DNA of 64,000 bases from Ficedula albicollis (taxonomy: Eukaryota > Chordata > Aves > Passeriformes > Muscicapidae). The notes under the pieces are model-generated. The model worked only from the letters and a program-made list of their open reading frames with translations. It was not told the DNA's origin and searched no databases. The first letter of the stretch is position 1. Every line of letters starts with the position of its first letter. Location: positions 9,462,996 to 9,526,995 of the forward strand of contig NC_021677.1 of assembly GCF_000247815.1 (NCBI RefSeq). The letters are read 5' to 3'. Below are positions 13,264 to 25,738 of the stretch, piece by piece. The translations under genes were made by a program, and so were the position numbers.

Positions 13264-13428
13264 TAATCCACTCCAGGATTAAACTAGTTTAGGATTAAGG
13301 CCCTGTTAGTCTGGAATATGAGATTCCATACTGAGAATTAAGAGTCATTCAGCACTAACCCACAGGGAAAATTGAGATAATGAATGTAAATTAACTGTTA
13401 AAGGGGATTAGAGGAATGGCACTAATCC
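13264..13428. promoter_or_regulatory. Cluster of five GGATTA/TAATCC sites, candidate CRX/OTX-bound enhancer upstream of DRD4
   Basis: TAATCC at 13264-13269, GGATTA at 13276-13281, GGATTA at 13292-13297, GGATTA at 13405-13410 and TAATCC at 13423-13428. The first two form an inverted pair with a 6-bp spacer. GGATTA is the core site of K50 homeodomain factors (OTX2, CRX, PITX, GSC). A 165-bp stretch of random sequence would be expected to hold fewer than 0.1 such sites counting both strands. It sits 2.9 kb upstream of the DRD4 start codon. DRD4 is known to be expressed in photoreceptors and pineal, where CRX/OTX2 act. Confidence 0.5.
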
Positions 13429-13429
13429 T

Positions 13430-15300
13430 TGTGGGAAGGCAGGAGGACAGCAGCCACTTTTCTATCCTGCTCTCTTGGCTGCTCAGGTGGTTTAAACATA
13501 AATAAATTAAGAGTATTCTACTCACACAGTTTCATTAATGCACTTCAGTGCCTCCTTTTACTACTTTGAGTTAATTTCTCAGAATAAAAAGGGCTCTATT
13601 GAAAGTAGTTTTGCTGTCCCAGCCTCTCACTGAGTGAGGGCAGTGTCAGGAGTTAGGCTTTAGGGATCAAACCTAGATACGAAAAGCTGTGACCAGATGA
13701 TGGAAACCATCTTCCTGGCTGAACTTCCCAGCAGATGAGGTATCACCAAGCTCTGAACCTGGCAGATGTGCAACCATGCTTGTGTCCTCCTGAGTCCAAC
13801 ACAAACCATTCCCAAAAAGAATGTAGAGATTCAGGCATGTGAGTACTTACTCCAGTGCTGGTGACAGACACATCTAGAGCAAGACCTGGCCCCCGTCAGA
13901 CCAGGTGGAATTGTCTCTCTTGTCTTTGCACACGACAAGAGGGAGATGACTGGAAAAACAAATCCATGGGTATTGGGATCAACACGAGGATGGGCAACCT
14001 TCACTGGGATGGGGGAGAAGGGTGGTACAACTCTGTAGCTACTAAAGACATGGCATTCTTGCTGGCTTTAGAAAACACCTGGAAGCCCCACCTCTGGAGG
14101 CAGAATTTAGCCAACCAGGCTGTAGTCCAAGTGCTTAAACCAAAGGAATTTTCTCTTACTTATCTATGAAATTGCAGAGCCATAGTAACTGGGCAAAACA
14201 GACTGTGTGGATCAGCTGCTGTTAGTCCAGTCCAAGGGAAGGACAGTGCTTGGATCTGTGTCCTGTGGCTGACACCACGGCTGTGGCCTCTTCATGCTGC
14301 ACATGGCGAGGGGTAACCATGACCCTTTCCAAAAAAGAGTAAAAGGGAAGTGGAGCAGCAAGGGCAGGGTTTGGAGAGAGGATTTCTCCCACAGGTCTCA
14401 ATAATTTGGGTGAAACTCTGATAGCTGCAGCCTATAAACAGATCTTAGAAGCAATTTGTCTCATAAAAAGCTTCCAATAATGTATTTTCCCCCTCCATGC
14501 AGTATAAATGTCCCTTTACTGCTGTGCCTTCTCTTCCCACTGCCTTCCACAAACACCAGGCTGACTTGAATGCTTACCTGGCACTAACATCTGGGCTGAG
14601 GTTTGGTGGCACAGCTGCAGAGATGCCCACAGAGTTTGTATTAGCTCCCACATCTCCCAAGCCATCTGGGGTAGAAATGGGAGGTCACACCTCCCTGTGC
14701 TTCCTGATCCTGCAGGTGCACAGGTAACCCTCAAACAGCACTTTTCTCTCATTTTCTGCAGTAAAATGTCCCAGCCCCCATGCTCAGCTCATGACCTGCT
14801 GCCCCATCTTTGCTCGTACACTTGCTGCCTCTCTGGTTTCTTCCTGTATGTTACATTTCTGCAGCTGGTTATTCCTGCCCAAGCATGGGTAAAGAGCAAA
14901 ATTCCGTTTGAAGTGTATCCTGCATTTGCCAAGTTATCAAAATCACTTTGGATCCTTACTCTGTGCTCCAAGATGCTTGCAGCACCCTGTCTTGGCTGTA
15001 TTTTCAAATTTCATTACGGACTGTCTGGATCTTCACTCAGTTTAATTACAAACACCTAAACATCACCAGATTCTACGCACACATTGGAACACAATTCCTC
15101 AGTTATTCACCCGATCTTTGCTAATCCCGATTCTTTCCTCTTACTCCTGGCTTAAGAGCACAACCACACGTGAGAACACAGCAAGACCATGTGAGAACGC
15201 AGCCAGACCTCTGCAGCGCTCGGGACACCGGGACACCAGGAGCCGGGACACCGGGAGCCTGTCCCCCCCCGCCACCCCCCCACCCTTTAAGCCGCTTGGT
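13430..15300. other. DRD4 upstream flank, no gene found
   Basis: No exon-like open frame or recognised repeat. GC content rises sharply from about 15170 towards the DRD4 first exon, consistent with entry into a CpG-island promoter. Confidence 0.55.
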
Positions 15301-15317
15301 GACCCAGTTGTCCCCGC

Positions 15318-15360
15318 GGGGCCGGGGCCGGGGCCGGGGCCGGGGCCGGGGCCGGGGCCG
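15318..15360 (+). repeat. (GGGGCC)7 hexanucleotide repeat
   Basis: Seven perfect GGGGCC units in the DRD4 promoter region, ending in CGAAA before the 929-base G run. The unit is a strong G-quadruplex former and is the same motif as the human C9orf72 repeat. Real repeat length cannot be judged because the adjoining sequence is a suspect homopolymer. Confidence 0.9.
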
Positions 15361-15363
15361 AAA

Positions 15364-16292
<929 letters not shown>

Positions 16293-16308
16293 CTCCGTGC
16301 GCGGGGCC

Positions 16309-19300
16309 ATGGGCAACGGCACCGCCGGACCCCCGCCCGCCGCAGCCGGCCACAGCATCGCCGCCCTGGTGTTCGGCATCCTCCTCATCCTCCTCATCGT
16401 CGGCGGCAACGGGCTCGTCTGTCTGAGCGTCTGCACGGAGCGGGCGCTCAAGACCACCACCAACTACTTCATCGTCAGCCTCGCCGTGGCCGACCTGCTG
16501 CTCGCCCTCCTCGTCCTGCCCCTCTACGTCTACTCCGAGGTGAGACAGCCCGGGGACGCCGGGGGACGGCGGGCTGGGGCTCGTGTGCCTGCGGGTTAGG
16601 AGGCGGCGGGGAGGGGGACAAGAGGCAAAGTACCGAGGGTCAAAGCCGCTCTCCGGGCTTGCTCCCCACCGCCACCCCGCCGGCCCGGAGTGTCCCCCCT
16701 CGGGACAGCCCTGCCCCGGGATGTGGCGGTCGGATCCCCCCGGCTCCTACCATCGCACAGCGCTGCGGGACCGCGGGCGGCGGGGAGCGGAGCCGGCTCC
16801 GTGCGAGTTCCTGCGATCCCCGTCCGAACCGCGCCGGATGGAGATGCCCTGGATGAGGCACACCGGGGCGGCTGTCCCTTGGCTTGCACGCTGTCCAGGT
16901 TGCCAGCAAATGCATAGGAAGGGACAGGTGCTGTGCTCTGTTTGGCATAAAGTGAGCAGATCTTGGTGATAAAGGGAGATCTTTAGCCAGGAAACAACTT
17001 TCCGTGTTGGCTGAGAAGGAGAAGCTGTCTTTTCCAGGAGCTGGATGGGATTTGGTCACCCTGCACCAAAGTGGCTTTAGTCGGCAGGTTGTTGATTGGC
17101 ACAGGCCTGAGCCAGCATGAGATGGCAGTCGCGGAGAGCCAGCTCAGGGACATGGGGCAGAGTTGCTGTTCACTCCCAAAACATATTCACCCCCAAGATT
17201 GTAACAGCTGAGGGAAAGAACAACAGGCACTGCTGAGGTTGAGTGGTTCTCTCTGTAACATTTACTGCCAGGGATGAATACACCCTTGTGTTTGCAGGGG
17301 CATATTTTAAAACCTGTCAGTACCAGCTGGTGGCCCTTCCCTGCTCAAGAGGATGAAAACATCCACTGGGCCAAATGGCAGGTTTTTTGGTGGTGGCTGG
17401 TACTGTGGATCTTCTTCCCAGCTGTGGAAGAGCATCTCCCCTCTTGTCCTCTCTTGCAAGCCATGCGAAGCACTCCATGGCTCAGCAGGCCCTGACTGTG
17501 CAGGCCTGCCCTCCACTAAGCAAGGCAGACTGCAGATTAGAGCTTAGAATGGTGTCTACCTCATCCTAGGATTTTGCAGGACATTGTAACCTCTCTGGAG
17601 ACAGGTATTGTAGAAAAGCAGGTTCATCTGGGGACCGATGAGAAGAACGAATGTGAAGAATGGGAGCATTAGGTCCCCTCTTTTTCCACTGTGCTCTTGG
17701 TTTCGGTGGATTTGCTTTTCCCTCATTTCCTCCATTCTGCTGGTTAGAAAGGCACATTCTTCATCATTCTTCCCAGCTGCTTTTTGCTAATTGAGATCCC
17801 TTTTCTTCCTTCCTCTTTCTGTTGTCGCTCAATGCCTTCAGTCCCCAGGTCTCTCTGTGGGCAGTCACCAACACCAGAGTGGTTTCCTTTTGCCTGCAGG
17901 TGGGAGTTTTGCTGGAATCTATAAAATACCTGTTAAAGTATTCTGTGGTGCCTCTGAAAATTCTTCCAATGGAGCAGGAGTATTGTGGGGCTTTCCTTGA
18001 ATACCACAGATATTCCACAAGTTCTGGATTCTCAGGTAACGAGTATTCATACCTGTATGAGCTTTAAAAACTGGGACTGTCCAACTTGTGGTGACACTTG
18101 GTATGTTCATTTCCATGGCTGTGCATAAATATCACTTCTGTGAGGGAATTCTCCCATGTCTCTGCTCCCAGGATATTAAACACAGGGAATGAAGGTGCTG
18201 TGTGACAGAAGTCGTTCCCTCTCGTCCTCTGCAGCGCCTGCAGCTAGGCGGGCATTCAGAGGCACAAAACAGCACAGGCACCAGGATTTGCACTCCTGGC
18301 GCACGGAGGGAATGCATGGAGCAGGTGTGGGAAGTGCTGATCAGGTACAGAGAGAGAGAAAGAGAGCACTGTGCAGCAGTCACTGCCCCCTCGAGAAGGC
18401 AGTAGGTCTCTGATGTGTAGAGCAACTCCAGCTCCAGTGTTGCAGCAGTTCCCATTCCATGCCTGGAAGCTACTCTGTGGGCTCAAAGCCTGCAGATGCC
18501 CATGTTCATTTTAATCGTCTCCTGTATGCTGGTGCAGGATTTCCAGCTCGTTTTGTTCTGAAATAAGATAAGGAAAAGGGAGAGTAACTACTGAATCTAC
18601 GCCAGAGGACAGAATTTTTGTGGTTTCTTTTCTTTGTTTTTTTTTCCCTGGAGATAAAACTCAGAATTAGGTGTTGGGATGTGGGATGCAGGGTGTAGTG
18701 ATTGCTCTTTAAAACTAGCTTGGTTTCAGCTTGCACTCAGTACCAAACATCATAGCCACTGAAGATATGGCCTGGACAGTCATGAATGTTCACCTCAACC
18801 TTCATTCTTGGTGTGGGATTTTTGTTTTGTTGTTTTAAACTTTAGTTCAACACAGTAAAGGTGGACTCCCACTATTGGAAAATTCAAAAACCAGCTGAGG
18901 TGGTGGGTTTTTGCTTTTTTAGCAAGAACAGAACAATAAACTGAGAATTTTTTAATTCAGCAGAAACTTGCTCACCTTGTGCTGTTTTCATGTGAAGTGG
19001 CATCTTGTGTTCCAGTTTTGGAAACATTCCTCCAAGTCAGGGCTTTAGACGACAGCAGAAGAGACTTCACTTTTGAGGTGACATCTAACATCCTCACAAA
19101 CAACAGATCTCCTCCAAGCCCCAGTGGGGATGGGATTCCTTCCTGTGGGATGTGGATGGTTCTTTGCTGCCATTCACAGAAGCTGGAGCACAGTGGGAGA
19201 GTCCTTGATCTTGGCTTTTATTTCTGGTTGTTAAGAAAGCTCATTTCAGACACTGGCAGCAATTATGGACACACACTCTTTTTCCACTGGAGTCATCCAA

Positions 19301-22300
19301 ATATAGAACAAAGACATGTTCCAATGTTTTCCAGTTATAATTACCACACAGCTGCCTGCCTTGGGGGACAGAAGGCAGTTTCCTTCCTGCTTGCTTGGGA
19401 ATCCCAGGTCTTAGTAGTACCATGGGGAAAGGTAATGGTAACTTCCAAGTTGCACTGCTCTTGTCAGCTCTGGCTTTCTGATGATGAGTGTGTCAACTGT
19501 TTCCCAATAATCAATCCAGTGCCAGAAAGGCAGGGATGATGGGAAGCAAGGAGGAAGGAGATGGCCTGGGGCACTCCCAGGAATTAACTGTTACTCCTGA
19601 GGAGCAAAGTTCTGCTTTCATGTGAAGAGAGGACAGAAGAAGATCCCAGAGAGTGCTTGGAGCACTGGTATCACTGAAACAGAGGTTACCTGAAGGAGCA
19701 GAACTATGGTGCTGTGGAGTTACTGCAGGATATCCCTTGGCTCTCGGTGGCTTTGGGAGGGAGCTGCATGGCTCCAAAAGCTTGCCTTGTGTGTATCTGC
19801 TTCCTCTTCCCAGAGACTGTAACAATGGCAGGAGTCCCAAAGACTCTGGGATACCAGAGGATACCATTCTCTTTTAGTGGAGGCATCCCAGCAATTAGGG
19901 CAGGCACCAGGACAAGCTCCACACGTGGACTGTGCTGTGGAGCACACCTGTACCTGTACCTGCTGCTCCTGTGATCAGCTCTCTGCTAATCCCTGCCGAG
20001 CAGCAGAGCTGTGGAACAGGCCTGAGCCAGGAAGCTGCTGGCAGGAGCTGAGGGTGTTGGTTATGTAAACATCTTTGCCACTAAGACCTGTGTAAGTGAT
20101 TATGGAAAAGAGGAAATGGTTTGAGCAGATTTGCATGTTTACCTGGCTCCTACTCCAGGTCAGGGAAGATGAGTGTTCTCAGCAGGCACAATAACAGAGC
20201 AGCCAGTAAAAACCACATAAGCTATCTTCTTATCTTGATGAGGGTGATGGGTTCTGCCTAAAACTTTCAGGGTGCCACTGGTTTGGTATCAAAACATCTA
20301 TTTTCTTGTAGTATTTTCTGTGTGCCTGTGATGCAGCTCCTCTACTGAGAAGCCAGACCTCTAGCCTCTCCAAATTTCCCCTGGCTCTCTGTGAATGGAT
20401 GTCAGCTTGTTTGCAGCAGGATTTGGGATTAGTCTTTCCTAGAATGTTACAGTTTTAGTGGAAATAGATGTTATTCTGGGCCTGGCTGATGTCTGAGCCA
20501 CACAAAATACTAGGGAGGTGAGATAGGCCAGCAATTACAAACCAGTGCTTTCTCAGATACCAGTAACTGGGGAGAGGTGTCTTGGAATTCTTGGTTCTCA
20601 TAATGTCTCAGGTGGATGATCAGGCTTGCTCATGATCTCTGAAAAACCTTGACCTCAATGATTTAAGTTAAGAAACAGCATCAGAGCAGACATGAGGCAC
20701 CTCTGTCTTATGTCCCACTCCCTCTTCTTCCTCTCCCCTTGCAGGCTGCATCGTGTATTCTGAGGACTGTGACAGTTGTCACAACTCATGACAAAAAGCC
20801 CCAAGACAGCTTCTAGTGGACATGGGGACAATTCTTTGGCTCTGATGTTGGACTTTGCCCACTGGCAAGAACTATTCCTCTTCCAATTCATGCCACAGCC
20901 TTCTTACTCCATGCCATATCTTTGAGCCACGGCTGCACTGAGGTGGATGCTTGTTCAAAGTCCAGCTGGGCATCTCCTAATTCCCTTTCAGGCCCCTGCT
21001 GTTCCCTGCATGTGGCAGGACTGAGACAAGAGCTGGTATCAGTGGAAATAGGACTAAAACCTTTGACTCTGTCCTGGCTCCTGCCCTCAGGAGCTCTTCT
21101 GGCATCAGGCTGGTTTAGAAGGCAGAGTTTTCCTTACAAATCAGCTGTCCTTAGGAATAAGGATACTAGAGTGGGCTGACTAGGAAGGCAGCAGCAAGGG
21201 TGCTTGAGAAGCCAAGTCTGTCTCCTGCCATCCATCATCTTATAAAAGCTTTTGCATTGTATTCTGGAAAACTGGAGAGCCCAAAGAGCCGCTGAAGGTG
21301 CAGTTGCTCTGGAGCACTTCTTAAAGGAAGCTTGAGCTGTTTGTGATCCCTAAATCTTAACACTGTGTACCTTGATGGGCTAATCTGCTGCAGCCTCCTG
21401 GAATTAGGTACCCCTTAATCACATGGCCCAGCAAAGCCTCTTATCCAAAGTTACCCTCCCATCAGAGGGGTCCTTGGCACGTTTTGCCAAGGTGGGCAGG
21501 TAACAAACACCACAGAATGGGAAGTTCTCTCCTAGCACCTTCCTCAAAGCCAGAGTCTTGGGAGTTGGTAGGGAAAAGGAAGGGTTTATAGCATTTTCCA
21601 ACTTTAATCTCACATGATTCAAAGGTGCTGCAGCCCAAAAGCCCTTGTCCTTTTCAGAATCAATTAGTTCTCCCAAATCACAAATAGGTTTGGAAAACTG
21701 TAGCCCAAAATCAAATTTTCTCTCTCATAAGCTGAACTGAACCTGATGAGATCCCAGTGAGCTTGGCAGAAATTTGGTTTTTGATGATTCAGGTGCCAAA
21801 TTCAGTTTGGCGTTTCTGCGTTGTGCTAGAGAAGAGGCTGAATGAAGCACTCACGTCTGACTCCAGAGCTCCCCTGGAGGTATCTCAAGGAGATGCTGCA
21901 CAGAAATAGCAAGACAGTTACTTCAGAGACTCCTTTGGCTTTACAGCGCCTCTAATCATAATCCTGTGCTTGACATCATTACTGGGTGATATTAATCCCT
22001 GCAGAGCTGCCTGCCCTGTTGCTGGCAGGGGCTGGGGTTCTGCACCTTCCTGGCGTTCTGTGGAGTGTGTCCCCCACGTGGCTCCTCTCTGTGCTGGGAT
22101 GAGTGAAACCAGAACTTGTTGTTTAGCACCAGTACAGGAGCAAATCCATACCTGCTTCTTGAAGCCTGCAACATTAAAGGGCAGCAACATCAGACTCTTG
22201 GAGCACTGGCTGGCTATTGCTATAGAGAAAAAAGTCCCTGGGATTTATTTATATATATTTTTATTCAGCATATTAGATTTTATCTATTAGATGATGCACA

Positions 22301-25300
22301 TTAATTGTAGATAAACATATATAGAAAATTAAATATATTATGTGTAGTAATAGATATACTATAGTAATATTTATCATATATATTTTATAAAAGCACATAG
22401 AGAGTACAGATAGTGTTTGGTATTTTGCAATATCAAAATAAAGTGTTTGAGTCAGACGTGACAAGGTGCCATTGCAACTGAGCACTTTTTTTTAAGCTTA
22501 GGTGCTAGAAGCAAGAATGTAGATTTAAAGCTTAAAGCAGAGACATATTAAGTAGAAAAAAGTTTAGTTATAGAGTTTAAAATATAGAAAGAACAAAAAT
22601 AGTTATAAAGGTGTCTTAAAATAAGTCTGTGTGTCAGAACAAGATTGGCTAAGAAAGGTCACAATGTAATTAAGCAAAATTTCTTAGTATTGGATTAGAA
22701 ACATAATATATTTGTTGGCAGTGTTATATTGGTTAATAAATCATTAGAAGATCTTGTAACTATAAGTCTTGTTAGGTGGATAGCCATGTGACTTCTAGCT
22801 ATGTTCTCAACACCTGTAACAAAAACTCACATTTTCTGTAAAAACAAGAAAAATAAATCACACTTTCTAAAGCAACTAAAAATCCCATCTCTCTACCTCA
22901 TTCAGGAAAAAAAGAATCCCCACAGAACGTTGTAATGTGGGAACAATAAACCCACACACCCACACTAAAATCATACTTATTTGTACATTTTATTGGGTTT
23001 TTAACTGAACCTCTCTCTGCAGAGGGACTCAAAGGATAGCGGAATTTTCCTCACAGTCTCAAACTCAGAGGAAAGATTCCCTGCTGCCCTTGTGACAGCC
23101 TTTTGAGCTTCCTGGTTTACCTGTGCAGGTGCGAGCAAACTGATAGGTCTCTGCCTGTGCTCAAGGAGATCCTGGGAATAATGGCACAGGAATGGGATTG
23201 AGGTGACCTATTTCTGTGTCAGCCTAAAAAAGTGCTTTAATGTTAAAAGAACAAGTTGAGTTTGTACCCGGGTGAGACAAGCACTTGATTGGAACAAAGT
23301 GCCACAAGTAGTTTCTGGCTGTATGGGCATGAGCCATTGGGGTCCTTCTGTCTGTCCTGCTGCCTGTCCTGTGCTGCTGGCTGAGACATGACTGAGCTGA
23401 AAATCACCAAGGATAGCAGAGTCAATGCTTCCAGGTGGTTCAGAGCACTGACACTGGTCCCTGCTGCTCTGCCCTGGTGCCTGTGACTGTGGGGAGGGAA
23501 TCAGAGGTTGTTACTCACTGCCTGGACCTGGTCTCCAGAGGCTGGACTTGTGCTTGACCTGCCGGGATGGACCAGTTGTGTAACACAGGGAAACCATTCC
23601 CATCGTTTTCATACAGGGGGTTGGAGCAGCTGGGACACAGAAGTGGAAGAGAAACTTTGTGCTCTTGTCTCTTGCTTGCTTGGGGACTGAGCTCAGGATG
23701 CTGTGCAGCCAATACTGCATTGCTCAGCAGATCTTGGGGTCCTGAATTGAGGGTTGGAGGAGTTTGGGGGTACCTGCCCTCACCCAAGGGTGATGTGTCC
23801 ATTTCTCTGCCCAGCATAACTCACTTGGCTGTACTGATGGTCTGAGGGCTCAGTTCTCCAGACAGGCCAGAGCCATAAGCCCTGAGCAGGCTGTGGGCTC
23901 TGTGTAGGGCTGATTCTCATGTGCAGCTGCTGCACTGGGAGCATCGTGCCATGGGAGGAGCACTCAGCTTTGGGCTGCTTGTTTGGAGGAAACATGAGTG
24001 GCTGAGGCACCCAGGCGTGGCCATGTTCCTGTCATTTTAAAGGACACAGCCCCTGCTGACCCCGGGGATCTTTTCAGTTCCAGGGAGGAGTGTGGTCCCT
24101 CAGCACGGTGCTGTGCGATGCACTGATGACCATGGACGTGATGCTGTGCACGGCCTCCATCTTCAACCTGTGTGCTATCAGCGTGGATCGGTGAGTGGCT
24201 TCCTGCTCTGGGCTGTGCCTGGTTCCATAGGCCCTTGCCAGTGTCCCAAGCAGGGAGGATTCTGCCCTCCCTAAGGAGGGAGTTCTGCCCTAATGTCCTC
24301 CACCACCAGGTTTGTCCCATCGGTGGTGGCGAAGCTGAAATTTCCTTGTGTGAGAGGCAGAGCTGTCCTTTGGCTGTTCTGGGCTAACAGCCCAGGCCTT
24401 GGCTGTTAGCACAGTAAATTAATGGGGGGAAGGACAGTGACAAGGAGCTTGGGGCCCCTCGGTTACATTACCAGTGGTGCCACCACCACACCAGGACTGA
24501 CTCACCCAGGGCTGTGTTGGCAGGTTCATCGCTGTCCAAATCCCGCTCAACTACAACCGGCGACAGATCGACCTGCGGCAGCTGATCCTTATATCCACCA
24601 CCTGGATATTCGCCTTTGCAGTGGCATCCCCAGTCATATTTGGCCTCAACAACGTCCCGGACCGGGACCCCAGCTTGTGCCAACTGGAGGATGACAACTA
24701 CATCGTGTATTCCTCCATCTGCTCCTTCTTCATCCCATGCCCTGTCATGCTGGTGCTGTACTGTGGCATGTTCCAAGGACTCAGGCGCTGGGAAGAAGCC
24801 CGGAAGGCCAAGCTGAGAGGCTGCATCTACGGAGCCAACAGGAAGCTGTATCACCCCCCAACCTTGATGGAGAGAGAGCAGAGCCGGCTGGGGTCACTGG
24901 AGTGCAGCCCCTACGGCCGTGCCGGCATTCCTGGGGAGTGTGGGATGAACAGTGGGATCCAGACTGTGTCCTACCCACACCTCAGGTACCCGCACCCGGG
25001 GCACGGGCGCAAGCGGGCCAAGATCAACGGCCGGGAGCGCAAGGCCATGCGGGTGCTGCCGGTCGTCGTCGGTGAGTGGCTGCCAGGGACGGCTGGGGAG
25101 GGTGGGAATTGTGCCACCTTGTCCCACCACAGAGCTCAGACTGGCAGGACCTGGGTGAATCCAGAGCAGTGCCAAAAATCACCACCCTTGGGAAAGAACA
25201 CATGCAGTGTTTATAACCCCACCTCCCTTCAAGGCAAACCTGTGACTCCCAATAGCTTACATTCAAAGCCAAAGTGACACTAACTGAAGACTTTTCATCA

Positions 25301-25687
25301 ATGTTTAGAACAGGAAGGCATCCCAAATTTTTGTCTGGGCGTAAGCCCAGCTCCGCATGTCAGCACAATTGCTACCTTTTCCCTGAGTGCCTGAGCTGTA
25401 TCTATCTTTTTTGGCTCAGGCTTTGTTAAATTAAAGCCATTTGAACATTCACATCACCTTCTCTCTTTATTATCTTCCTGGCAGGTGCTTTCCTCTTCTG
25501 CTGGACACCTTTTTTTGTGGTGCACATTACCAGGGGTCTCTGCAAGTCCTGCTCCATCCCCCCTCAAGTCACCAGCACTGTCACTTGGCTGGGCTACGTC
25601 AACAGTGCTCTCAACCCCATCATCTACACTGTGTTCAACACCGAGTTCAGGAACTTCTTCCACAAAGTCTTGCACCTCTTCTGCTGA
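16309..25687 (+). CDS. DRD4: Dopamine receptor D4, complete, four coding exons
   Basis: Exons: 16309-16539, 24078-24190, 24524-25071 and 25485-25687. All have GT/AG borders and matching phases, giving 364 residues. This Gi/o-coupled plasma-membrane receptor shows N-glycosylation NGT at residue 3, TM1 with GNGLV, and TM2 with the [15 protein letters not shown] stretch. TM3 has the amine-binding Asp in [15 protein letters not shown] followed by DRF (the DRD4 form of DRY). TM5 has the catechol-binding serines in [12 protein letters not shown]. The C-terminal end of loop 3 carries [16 protein letters not shown]6 has [11 protein letters not shown]7 has [12 protein letters not shown], and the protein ends in a short tail HLFC whose Cys is a likely palmitoylation site. 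The 16-residue proline-rich repeats of primate loop 3 are absent. The four-exon structure matches human. The start ATG has a good context (GGGGCCATGG). Confidence 0.97.
16540..24077 (+). other. DRD4: DRD4 intron 1 (7.5 kb)
   Basis: The interval between the DRD4 TM1-TM2 exon and the TM3 exon. No further exon is needed: exon 1 ends at a codon boundary after YSE and exon 2 resumes with FQGG, as in other D4 receptors. Open frames up to 186 codons (18979-19539) are not protein-like. It contains a very AT-rich block around 22250-22950. Confidence 0.85.
22510..22950. mobile_element. Possible decayed solo LTR or other AT-rich element
   Basis: An abrupt shift to AT-rich sequence containing GATTTAAAGCTTAAAGC, ATTGGTTAATAAATC, a candidate AATAAA near its 3' part, and no coding frame. 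Composition and motif style resemble passerine ERVL-type LTRs, but I could not define TG/CA ends or target-site duplications. It may simply be an AT-rich intronic tract. Confidence 0.3.
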
Positions 25688-25732
25688 GCCCTCCATGCAG
25701 GAGGAACCACTGGGTCATTTTTTGTATAGTTC

Positions 25733-25738
25733 ATTAAA
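25733..25738 (+). terminator. DRD4: DRD4 polyadenylation signal (ATTAAA)
   Basis: ATTAAA lies 46 nt after the DRD4 stop codon and is followed by a TG/T-rich stretch (TGTGTCTGGTCTGCTGTC), the usual downstream element. This implies an unusually short 3' UTR. Confidence 0.7.

Noticed and set aside
18979..19539. 186-codon frame in DRD4 intron 1
   Set aside because: No protein-family resemblance; the DRD4 reading frame is already complete without it.
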